The translations under genes and the position numbers were made by a program. A model generated the notes under the pieces. That model worked only from the letters and a program-made list of their open reading frames with translations. It ran no database searches and was not told where the DNA came from. Positions 1 to 5,825 of a stretch of 5,878 bases of DNA are shown piece by piece; positions within the stretch are counted from its first letter, which is position 1; the number at the start of each line of letters is the position of its first letter. The stretch lies in contig CANQCX010000125.1 of the NCBI GenBank assembly GCA_947591115.1, forward strand, positions 1 through 5,878, written 5' to 3'. This DNA is from an uncultured Lachnospiraceae bacterium (lineage in GTDB: Bacteria > Bacillota > Clostridia > Lachnospirales > Lachnospiraceae).

Positions 1-45
1 CTTTGGCCGATGCCGTCTTACGGAGATCTGATCTTCGAAGTATAA
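1..45 (+). CDS. C-terminal end of probable type III glutamine synthetase (partial)
   Basis: Frame 1 is open from the window edge and reads LWPMPSYGDLIFEV before a TAA stop at 43-45. From memory, the pattern W-P-x-P-x-Y-x-[DE]-[LM]-[LI]-F at the extreme C-terminus is typical of type III glutamine synthetases (GSIII/GlnN), the large ATP-dependent enzymes that make glutamine from glutamate and ammonium in many Clostridia and Bacteroides. The neighbour supports this: an ammonium channel with a PII domain starts 111 nt downstream on the same strand. I see no convincing promoter between them, so co-transcription through the hairpin at 69-130 is likely. With only 14 residues visible, the identification is an inference from motif and context. 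Any other protein with this ending cannot be excluded. Confidence 0.55.
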   Translation, partial: LWPMPSYGDLIFEV

Positions 46-68
46 GAAATATCAAACAATAAAACCAA

Positions 69-130
69 AAAGAAAGCGATGCTTTTTCGAGCCACAAAGC
101 TGTGGAAATTGGGAAAGTGTCGCTTTTTTT
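69..130 (+). promoter_or_regulatory. Candidate transcription attenuator/terminator in the amt leader
   Basis: Bases 69-88 can pair with 111-130 as about 20 continuous pairs (several G-U). The descending arm ends in seven T (124-130), as in an intrinsic terminator. Inside, CCAC 92-95 pairs with GTGG 102-105 around the six-base loop AAAGCT. The ascending arm can fold instead into its own small hairpin (71-77 with 81-87, loop GAT). That leaves two adjacent small hairpins four bases apart and frees the T-rich strand. Such mutually exclusive folds are the logic of antitermination. The 92-105 loop has A at position 1 and G at position 4, the signature of ANTAR-protein RNA targets, but the first hairpin lacks a six-base loop. 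It could equally be a plain terminator of the upstream gene that is partly read through. Confidence 0.55.
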
Positions 131-156
131 ATAAAAAGTTTTAGGAGGATAAAGTT

Positions 157-1905
157 ATGACAGAAGAAGCGATTGTAAGCTTGGTAAGTGAAAACACTTT
201 TGCCGTCTGGTTTTTGATCGGCGCTGCATTGGTATTCTGGATGCAGGCTGGATTTGCGATGGTAGAAGCCGGATTTACCAGAGCGAAAAACACAGGTAAC
301 ATTTTGATGAAGAACCTTATGGATTTCTGTATCGGAACCGTAATGTTCATCCTGATCGGATTTTCCCTTTTGCTGGGCGAGGATCTGTTCGGGTTTATCG
401 GGAAACCGGGATTTGATATTTTTACCGCATATCAGAATTTCGATTTTTCCAATTTTGTATTTAACCTTGTATTCTGCGCTACGACTGCAACGATCGTATC
501 GGGTGCAATGGCGGAGAGAACAAAATTTTTATCGTATTGTATTTATTCCGGTGTGATCTCCGCATTGGTATATCCGATCGAAGCGCACTGGATCTGGGGC
601 GGCGGCTGGCTTGCACAGCTTGGATTCCATGATTTTGCCGGCTCCTGCGCCATCCATATGGTAGGCGGTATTTCCGCAATTATCGGCGCGGCGATCTTAG
701 GACCTCGTATTGGTAAGTTTACGAAGGATAAAAACGGAAAGATTACAAAAGTCAATGCATTTCCGGGACACAACCTCGCGCTTGGCTGTCTGGGATGCTT
801 CATTCTTTGGTTTGGATGGTATGGATTTAACGGCGCTGCGGCGACCAGTCCGGCTCAGTTAGCTTCCATTTTCCTTACCACAACGGTTGCTCCGGCGGTT
901 GCAACGGTTGTCTGCATGATCTTTACATGGCTGAAATACGGAAAACCGGATGTTTCCATGTGCCTGAATGCATCGCTTGCAGGTCTGGTCGGAATCACAG
1001 CTCCTTGTGATGTAACGGATTGTCTGGGCGCAGCCATTATCGGTATTGTCAGCGGTCTTTTGGTTGTATTCGGCGTATGGCTTCTGGATTACAAGCTTCA
1101 CATTGACGATCCGGTCGGCGCAGTTGCCGTTCATATGTTAAACGGTATCTGGGGTACCATTGCGGTTGGTTTATTTGCAACGACAAGCGCACCGGGAAAT
1201 GATTCCATTCAAGGATTGTTCTACGGCGGCGGTTTCCATCAGTTGGGACTTCAGCTTTTGGGATTGGTAACGGTTGCGGCATGGACGACGGTTACAATGA
1301 TTCTTGTATTTTTAGCAATTAAAGCCACCGTTGGTCTTCGTGTTACGGAAGAAGAAGAAATTATCGGTCTGGATGCGACCGAGCATGGTCTGGTATCCGC
1401 TTACTCCGGTTTCTCCATCATGGATATTTCAAATACCATGACGATGGAGGTAAACGAAAACACCGATCTGGGTACATCGGAATACGAAGCGGCATCGATC
1501 GCACAGAAAAATGCGGCTGTCAAGGTGGTATCGGTTCCGGGCGCGGCAACCGGTATCTACAAAGTGGTTATTGTATCGAAGCTGTCCAGATATGACCACT
1601 TAAAGAAGGCAATGAACGAGCTGGGCGTAACCGGTATGACGGTAACGCAGGTAATGGGATGCGGTATTCAAAAAGGCGCCGGCGAGAAATATCGTGGTGT
1701 TGAAATGGATGCAACCTTATTGCCGAAGGTTAAGGTAGAAGTAGTGGTAAGCAAGATTCCGGTTGAGAAGGTTATTGAAGCAGCAAAGAAAGCGCTTTAT
1801 ACCGGTCATATCGGAGACGGAAAGATCTTCGTGTACGATGTAGCAAAAGTTGTAAAAGTCCGTACCGGAGAAGAAGATGTAGAGGCGCTTCAGGACGTAG
1901 AGTAG
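157..1905 (+). CDS. amt: Ammonium channel (Amt) fused to a C-terminal PII signalling domain
   Basis: This 582-aa membrane protein should conduct ammonium/ammonia and sense nitrogen and energy status itself. Residues 1 to about 390 are the Amt/Rh channel, with about 11 membrane segments. It keeps the pore twin histidines H167 (in DFAGSCAIH) and H326 (in DDPVGAVAVH), W147 in WIWGGGW, and gate residues F106 and F224; the position of E. coli AmtB S219 is A228. The conserved cytosolic region RVTEEEEIIGLD follows at 395-406. Residues 467-582 align without gaps to a whole PII (GlnB/GlnK) protein. It retains Q505 and K524 for 2-oxoglutarate, GDGK 553-556 and R569 for ATP, and T-loop Y512-R513. The usual uridylylation tyrosine (Tyr51 of GlnB) is M517, and R101 is K567. 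A linker of about 35-60 residues joins the two parts. AGGAGG at 143-148 lies 8 nt before the ATG. Function is well supported; cis-regulation by the fused PII is inferred. Confidence 0.95.
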   Translation: MTEEAIVSLVSENTFAVWFLIGAALVFWMQAGFAMVEAGFTRAKNTGNILMKNLMDFCIGTVMFILIGFSLLLGEDLFGFIGKPGFDIFTAYQNFDFSNFVFNLVFCATTATIVSGAMAERTKFLSYCIYSGVISALVYPIEAHWIWGGGWLAQLGFHDFAGSCAIHMVGGISAIIGAAILGPRIGKFTKDKNGKITKVNAFPGHNLALGCLGCFILWFGWYGFNGAAATSPAQLASIFLTTTVAPAVATVVCMIFTWLKYGKPDVSMCLNASLAGLVGITAPCDVTDCLGAAIIGIVSGLLVVFGVWLLDYKLHIDDPVGAVAVHMLNGIWGTIAVGLFATTSAPGNDSIQGLFYGGGFHQLGLQLLGLVTVAAWTTVTMILVFLAIKATVGLRVTEEEEIIGLDATEHGLVSAYSGFSIMDISNTMTMEVNENTDLGTSEYEAASIAQKNAAVKVVSVPGAATGIYKVVIVSKLSRYDHLKKAMNELGVTGMTVTQVMGCGIQKGAGEKYRGVEMDATLLPKVKVEVVVSKIPVEKVIEAAKKALYTGHIGDGKIFVYDVAKVVKVRTGEEDVEALQDVE

Positions 1906-1949
1906 TCATCCCCATAACTCTCTTATGATAAAGTGTATACATCAACAGG

Positions 1950-2002
1950 AAAAGAGGGTGTTCCAAATGTCATTTGAAATGACAGGAGGAACGCCCTCTT
2001 TT
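1950..2002. terminator. Bidirectional intrinsic terminator with nested hairpin
   Basis: AAAAGAGGGTGTTCC at 1950-1964 pairs with GGAACGCCCTCTTTT at 1988-2002 over 15 positions with a single G-U. Inside it, TGTCATT 1968-1974 pairs with AATGACA 1978-1984 around a 3-base loop. The stem is flanked by A-tract and T-tract arms, so it can act in both directions. It lies 44 bp after the amt stop and 15 bp past the minus-strand PBP stop, in a convergent arrangement. The U-tract is short (TTTTCG on the plus strand, TTTTCC on the minus strand). Confidence 0.85.
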
Positions 2003-2017
2003 CGTATGCTCTGTATG

Positions 2018-4708
2018 CTACAATGCGGAGGAAGGAGAGGCGGTTCCGCCGCCTTCTCCCGAATCGCTTCCGCTGTCGCCGTTATTGGGATCGGTTTCGC
2101 TTCCGCCCTCTGAAGGTTCGTCCGGATCGCTTTCCGGCGGAACCGGATTGTTGGTATTGGTATCCGGAATATCCGGAACAGACGGCGTACTGTTGTGGAG
2201 CGTACAAACCTGTCCGGCAAATTCTTCGGATGCCAGATACGGAGTATCGCCGGTGCCCTCCGAACCGCCTGTAATAAATACGGTATGCGTTACCTGATCG
2301 GCAGGACAGTATTCGTTGGCGATCATTCCGGAAGCATTGCAGATATCATATGCGATATGATGATCACAGGTTTCCGTCGGTAAGGAAGCTTCTGCAAAAT
2401 ACTCTGTGATGACCTGAGAACCGCGCGGATCCAGATCGCAGACCGACTCGCATGGAAGAAGACCGGATTTCCTGCAGACGGAAGCCGTAACAATGTCGTC
2501 CGGCATTTCAAAATCCTTGCTTGGAAGGTCGGCATGCAGACGTTTCATGATCTGCCGCCAGATATTTTTCGGGTATGAGGTACGCTTACCGCTCTGGATG
2601 GAGTTGTCGTCATTGCCGCCCCATACGACGCAGGTGTAATACGGTGTAAACCCTGCCCACAGACAGTCGCGGTTGGAGGTGGTAGTACCGGATTTTCCGG
2701 CCTGTGCCATAGAACCGCCGAAATAAGCGAGCGTACCGGTTCCCGATGTCATAACATCCTTCATGGCATCGGTCAAAAGCCATGCGGTTGATTCGCGGAT
2801 AACCCGATGGGTTTCCTGCGTATCTTCCTTGTCCAGCAGGACGTTGCCTTCATGATCCAGCACTTTGGTATAGAATTTTGGCTCCATATAGACGCCTTTA
2901 TTTGCGATCGCGGCGTATGCGGCGGTCAGCTCTATGTTTTTCACGCCCTTTGTCAGACCACCAAGAGCCAGTCCGAGGTTTTTATCGTTTTCATCCAGCG
3001 TGGTAAAGCCGAAGCTTTCCGCATAGGAATAACCGAGATCCACGCCAATTTCATCCAGCGTTTTAACGGTTACGATGTTGATGGAATTGGTAATCGCCTG
3101 ACGGACGGTCGTAAAACCGCGGAAAACGCCGTCGTAGTTGCGGTAGGTTTTGCTTCCGACTGTAAAAGGCGCGTCATCCTGAACGCTTGCCAGCGTAAGT
3201 CCTCCGGCATCCAGCGCCGGAGCGTATGCGCCGATGATCTTGAACGTAGAACCCGGCTGGCGGACGGTTTTCGTTGCGCGGTTCCATGTACGGTTTCCGA
3301 CTTTGTTTCCGCGCCCTCCGACAAGGGCTTTGACCTCGCCGGTTTCCTGATCGATAACCGTCAAGGCAACCTGCGGCTGCAGTGTAATATAAATGGATTC
3401 CGAACCCTCTACAAGAGAATCGCCCTCCTCCAACACATCCTGTTCATACTGGTGGATCGCGTTGTAGCATTCTTCCTCGGTCGGATAATTGATGCTGAAT
3501 TCCTGATTGTTGAGTACCTTCTTATAATAGGAAAGCATCGTCTGGTTCGTGTAATTCTGCGTGGAGCCGTCGGCTTTCTTTACCTGAAATGCCAGATTAA
3601 AAGAATAGACCGGCTTGGAAGGATAGTTATCCAGATTATTGGCTTCTTCATCGCAGATCTGCTGGATCGCCGGATCCTGCGTGGAATAGATCGTTAATCC
3701 GCCCTGATAGAGCGCCTTATAAGCTTCGCTCTCCGTATAGCCGAGTTCGTTGACCAGATCATCCAGAACATCGTCGATCAAAGCGTCCGTAAAATAGGAA
3801 TTGACGGAGTTGTCTTCTGTTGTGGCGTCGTGTTCGGCGATACGGTCATAAACATTGTCGGCCATCGCTTCCTCGTACTGCGCCTGTGTGATATATCCCT
3901 GCTCTTTCATTTCGTTTAGGACTTTTTTCCGCCGTTCGGCATTGTTTTCCGGATGGGTAATGGGATTGTATTTGTTAGGATATTGGGTAATCCCCGCAAT
4001 GACCGCGGACTCGGAAAGCGTCAGCTCCGAAACATCTTTTCCGAAATAACGCAGGGAAGCAGCTTGTACGCCCAGCGTATTAGAGCCGAGGTTGATGGTA
4101 TTTAAATAGTTTTCCAAGATCCAGTCTTTGTTTTGAACCTGCTTTTCCAACTGAACCGCAAGATACTGCTCCTGAATTTTTCGCTGTAAGCTTTCGATGA
4201 AAGTCGTTTCTCCGGTCCATGAAGTAAGCACGTTGTTTTTGATCAGCTGCTGGGTAATGGTACTTGCACCCTGTGAAAAATGGCCGCCCGAGCGGAGCCC
4301 GTCAACAAATGCGCGGACAATGCCGGTAATATCGATCCCGTTGTGCTTGTAAAAGCGGGCGTCCTCAATGGCAACGAAAGCATGCTGCATATCCACCGGA
4401 ATGTCATCCAGCGTAACGTATTTCCGGTTTGCTCCGGAAGCGACCAGAGTTGCGATCTCCTGCTCGTCACTGGACAGCACCGTCGTGGAATAGCCGGTCG
4501 GGGTAACGTCCATTGCGGAAATATCCGGAGCGGAATCAATGATCCCCTTCCATACGCCGATTCCTGAGCTGATCCCTACCGCACCCAGAAACAGGATGCA
4601 GACGAGCAGCACCTTGCCGATCGTAACGCCGAATTTATTCCGGATTTTTTTGCCCTTTGCATTCATCTGGGTTTCCCGTCGTTTGGCGGCTTTTTTTCCG
4701 TAATTCAT
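2018..4708 (-). CDS. Class A penicillin-binding protein (bifunctional transglycosylase/transpeptidase)
   Basis: This 896-aa protein polymerises lipid II into glycan strands and cross-links peptide stems outside the membrane. A Lys/Arg-rich cytosolic N-terminus (1-29) precedes one membrane anchor (about 30-52). The glycosyltransferase 51 domain (about 75-260) has catalytic E115 in EDARFYKHNG, GASTITQQLIKN 147-158, RKIQE 176-180 and ILENYLN 197-203. The transpeptidase domain (about 445-720) has SxxK as S487-T-F-K490, SxN as S542-I-N544 and KSGT 672-675. A region at 745-835 holds seven cysteines, followed by a tail (about 838-896) rich in Pro, Asp, Glu, Gly and Ser. The start at 4708 is preceded by AAGGAGG with a 7-nt spacer; Met15 has no comparable site. 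It is transcribed away from the yigZ-like gene and converges on amt. Similar in architecture to B. subtilis PonA/PbpF or E. coli MrcA; I do not assign a symbol because paralogues are common. Confidence 0.96.
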   Translation of the reverse strand: MNYGKKAAKRRETQMNAKGKKIRNKFGVTIGKVLLVCILFLGAVGISSGIGVWKGIIDSAPDISAMDVTPTGYSTTVLSSDEQEIATLVASGANRKYVTLDDIPVDMQHAFVAIEDARFYKHNGIDITGIVRAFVDGLRSGGHFSQGASTITQQLIKNNVLTSWTGETTFIESLQRKIQEQYLAVQLEKQVQNKDWILENYLNTINLGSNTLGVQAASLRYFGKDVSELTLSESAVIAGITQYPNKYNPITHPENNAERRKKVLNEMKEQGYITQAQYEEAMADNVYDRIAEHDATTEDNSVNSYFTDALIDDVLDDLVNELGYTESEAYKALYQGGLTIYSTQDPAIQQICDEEANNLDNYPSKPVYSFNLAFQVKKADGSTQNYTNQTMLSYYKKVLNNQEFSINYPTEEECYNAIHQYEQDVLEEGDSLVEGSESIYITLQPQVALTVIDQETGEVKALVGGRGNKVGNRTWNRATKTVRQPGSTFKIIGAYAPALDAGGLTLASVQDDAPFTVGSKTYRNYDGVFRGFTTVRQAITNSINIVTVKTLDEIGVDLGYSYAESFGFTTLDENDKNLGLALGGLTKGVKNIELTAAYAAIANKGVYMEPKFYTKVLDHEGNVLLDKEDTQETHRVIRESTAWLLTDAMKDVMTSGTGTLAYFGGSMAQAGKSGTTTSNRDCLWAGFTPYYTCVVWGGNDDNSIQSGKRTSYPKNIWRQIMKRLHADLPSKDFEMPDDIVTASVCRKSGLLPCESVCDLDPRGSQVITEYFAEASLPTETCDHHIAYDICNASGMIANEYCPADQVTHTVFITGGSEGTGDTPYLASEEFAGQVCTLHNSTPSVPDIPDTNTNNPVPPESDPDEPSEGGSETDPNNGDSGSDSGEGGGTASPSSAL

Positions 4709-4779
4709 AAATACGCCTCCTTAAAATCCATAATTTTGTATCGGTTTTTCTCTTTTTTCGTTTCTTATAAATATTTTCA

Positions 4780-4788
4780 TGCTATAAT
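4780..4788 (+). promoter_or_regulatory. Extended -10 promoter for the yigZ-like gene
   Basis: TGCTATAAT at 4780-4788 is a perfect extended -10 element (TGnTATAAT). The best -35 candidate, TTTCTT at 4761-4766, is poor, which fits an extended -10 promoter. The predicted transcription start is near 4795, giving a leader of about 70 nt before the ATG at 4863. Confidence 0.7.
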
Positions 4789-4809
4789 GTAATAGGGCAT
4801 TATTAAACC

Positions 4810-4818
4810 ATTATACCA
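4810..4818 (-). promoter_or_regulatory. Extended -10 promoter for the class A PBP gene
   Basis: Read on the minus strand, 4818-4810 is TGGTATAAT, again a perfect extended -10, with no clear -35 upstream. The predicted start is near 4803, giving a leader of about 95 nt before the PBP ATG at 4708. This promoter and the plus-strand one at 4780-4788 point toward each other, so the two predicted transcripts overlap by a few bases at their 5' ends. Confidence 0.6.
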
Positions 4819-4846
4819 AAAAAATTCAAGAATAGAAAGAAAAAAT

Positions 4847-4851
4847 GGAGG
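4847..4851 (+). promoter_or_regulatory. Shine-Dalgarno site deciding the start of the yigZ-like gene
   Basis: GGAGG at 4847-4851 lies immediately after a first in-frame ATG at 4845 and 11 nt before a second ATG at 4863. Upstream of 4845 there is only A-rich sequence (AGAAAGAAAAA) with no good ribosome binding site. The second ATG is therefore the more likely start. Confidence 0.7.
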
Positions 4852-4862
4852 AATTGGAAAAT

Positions 4863-5510
4863 ATGGGGTATCGCACAGTCTATGAGGGCGGAACCGGAGA
4901 AATTACAGAAAAGAAATCCCGCTTTATCGCTACGGTGCGGCCGGTAAGCTCCGAAGAAGAAGCAGCCTCCTTTATCAGCGAAATAAAAAAGCAGTATTGG
5001 GATGCGCGTCATAATTGTTCCGCATTTGTGCTGGGAGAACGGCAGGAGATTACCCGCTGCTCCGACGACGGGGAACCGGCGCAGACCGCAGGGCGTCCCA
5101 TGCTGGAGGTGCTGCTGAAAGAGGGTTTGACGAATGTGGCGGTGGTAGTTACGCGTTATTTTGGCGGCGTGCTCTTGGGTACCGGAGGACTGGTAAGAGC
5201 TTACCAGAAAGCGGTTCAGGAAGGACTTGCGCAAAGCCGCATCATTGAGAAGCTGTCAGGCAGGCTCCTTTGCGTCGATACCGATTATAATGAGATCGGA
5301 AGGCTGCAGTATCTTTTCGGGCAGCAGGAAATTCCGGTACTGGACACAGAGTATGCTTCCGGTGTCCGGTGGAGGGTGCTGGTTCCGCTGTCCCGTCGGG
5401 AGGAGCTGGAAAAAAAGATCATCGAGCAAACGAACGGGAAGGCGGCTCTGGAATGGAAGGAAGAGGTTTTTTATGCCGTCTGCGGAAAAGAAACCATGAT
5501 TTTTTCATAA
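4863..5510 (+). CDS. yigZ: YigZ/IMPACT family protein (UPF0029)
   Basis: The 215-aa product (221 aa if started at 4845) matches the bacterial YigZ/YvyE branch of the IMPACT family. Numbered from M at 4863, the N-terminal UPF0029 domain (about 10-120) has EKKSRF 16-21, DARHNCSAFVLG 47-58, SDDGEP followed by TAGRP (67-78) and VTRYFGG-LLGTGGLVRAY (about 96-114). A C-terminal ferredoxin-like DUF1949-type domain covers about 133-198. The chosen start gives MGYRTVYEGG, which matches the usual family N-terminus, and has the GGAGG site upstream. Eukaryotic IMPACT modulates the Gcn2 kinase, but the bacterial role is not settled; no membrane segment or signal peptide is visible, so it is probably cytosolic. 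It has its own promoter at 4780-4788. I see no clear hairpin terminator in the A-rich stretch 5511-5537, so some transcripts may continue into the tRNA gene. Confidence 0.93.
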   Translation: MGYRTVYEGGTGEITEKKSRFIATVRPVSSEEEAASFISEIKKQYWDARHNCSAFVLGERQEITRCSDDGEPAQTAGRPMLEVLLKEGLTNVAVVVTRYFGGVLLGTGGLVRAYQKAVQEGLAQSRIIEKLSGRLLCVDTDYNEIGRLQYLFGQQEIPVLDTEYASGVRWRVLVPLSRREELEKKIIEQTNGKAALEWKEEVFYAVCGKETMIFS

Positions 5511-5537
5511 AAAAGCGCCGTAAAAATAAAAAAATGA

Positions 5538-5566
5538 TTGACACACAGGTTGAATTCATGTATACT
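5538..5566 (+). promoter_or_regulatory. Consensus sigma-A promoter for tRNA-Gln
   Basis: TTGACA (5538-5543, a perfect -35) is separated by 17 bp from TATACT (5561-5566, -10). The predicted start is near 5573, about 13 nt before the mature tRNA 5' end. The strength and position suit a stable-RNA promoter. Confidence 0.9.
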
Positions 5567-5585
5567 ACCACTTGTTGAACGGCAT

Positions 5586-5657
5586 TGGCCCATCGCCAAA
5601 TGGTAAGGCAACGGACTCTGACTCCGTCATTTCAAGGTTCGAATCCTTGTGGGCCAG
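5586..5657 (+). tRNA. tRNA-Gln (anticodon CUG)
   Basis: The 72-nt cloverleaf is complete. The acceptor stem is TGGCCCA 5586-5592 with TGGGCCA 5650-5656, and the discriminator is G at 5657. The D arm has GCC 5595-5597 with GGC. The anticodon stem is ACGGA 5611-5615 with TCCGT 5623-5627, with loop CTCTGAC and anticodon CTG at 5618-5620. The variable loop has five bases. The T arm is CAAGG 5633-5637, loop TTCGAAT, CCTTG 5645-5649. A U1-A72 first pair and discriminator G are typical of glutamine tRNAs. CTG reads CAG codons. The 3' CCA is not encoded (CTA follows), so it must be added by the nucleotidyltransferase. Confidence 0.97.
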
Positions 5658-5662
5658 CTAGG

Positions 5663-5699
5663 AAGCACTACTTTGATCGGGAAGTAGTGCTTTTGTTTT
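5663..5699 (+). terminator. Intrinsic terminator after tRNA-Gln
   Basis: AAGCACTACTT at 5663-5673 pairs perfectly with AAGTAGTGCTT at 5682-5692 around an 8-base loop, followed by TTTTGTTTT. It begins six bases after the tRNA 3' end. Confidence 0.92.
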
Positions 5700-5738
5700 A
5701 TGTACGAAGGTGCTTTGCGATTTTAAGGAGGGAAGCTT

Positions 5739-5825
5739 ATGATTTATCAAATGGAAGGACGTATTCGATATAGTGAAGTAGATGCAGACAGCAGGCTGAC
5801 ATGTGTTTCACGTTCTAAAGGATAA
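5739..5825 (+). pseudogene. Truncated acyl-ACP thioesterase-like gene (N-terminal fragment)
   Basis: An excellent ribosome binding site, AAGGAGG at 5725-5731, sits 7 nt before the ATG at 5739. The frame reads MIYQMEGRIRYSEVDADSRLT and then seven more residues (CVSRSKG) before TAA at 5823-5825. The start, especially RIRYSEVD-x(4)-LT, resembles the N-terminus of clostridial acyl-ACP thioesterases (hot-dog fold enzymes that release fatty acids from acyl carrier protein). Those normally continue with a helix such as ALLNYFQDC and run to about 240 residues. None of the three plus frames after 5801 shows that continuation, so this is not a simple frameshift within view. I see no promoter of its own between the tRNA terminator and the start. 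It could instead be a genuine 28-aa peptide, but the family-like N-terminus argues against that. Confidence 0.6.

Noticed and set aside
41..46. TATAAG as a -10 element for a separate amt promoter
   Set aside because: The expected -35 position (18-23, TTACGG) does not match the consensus and lies in the upstream coding sequence. Too weak to call.
859..1282. Minus-strand open frames of 77 and 91 codons
   Set aside because: They are antisense to the Amt channel core with its conserved pore residues, and their translations look like noise.
1925..2113. 62-codon plus-strand frame across the convergent gap
   Set aside because: It runs through the terminator stem and then antisense into the PBP tail. 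No matching protein is recognisable.
2807..3697. 296-codon open frame on the plus strand
   Set aside because: It lies entirely antisense to the transpeptidase-coding part of the PBP gene, whose motifs are unmistakable. I recognise no family in its translation and see no case for an independent start.
5511..5537. Possible terminator after the yigZ-like gene
   Set aside because: The stretch is A-rich with only T-run/A-run pairing across the stop codon (TTTTTTCATAAAAAA). There is no GC-rich stem and no following U-tract.
5585..5773. 62-codon plus-strand frame after the yigZ-like gene
   Set aside because: It overlaps the tRNA-Gln gene and its terminator, which explain the sequence fully.
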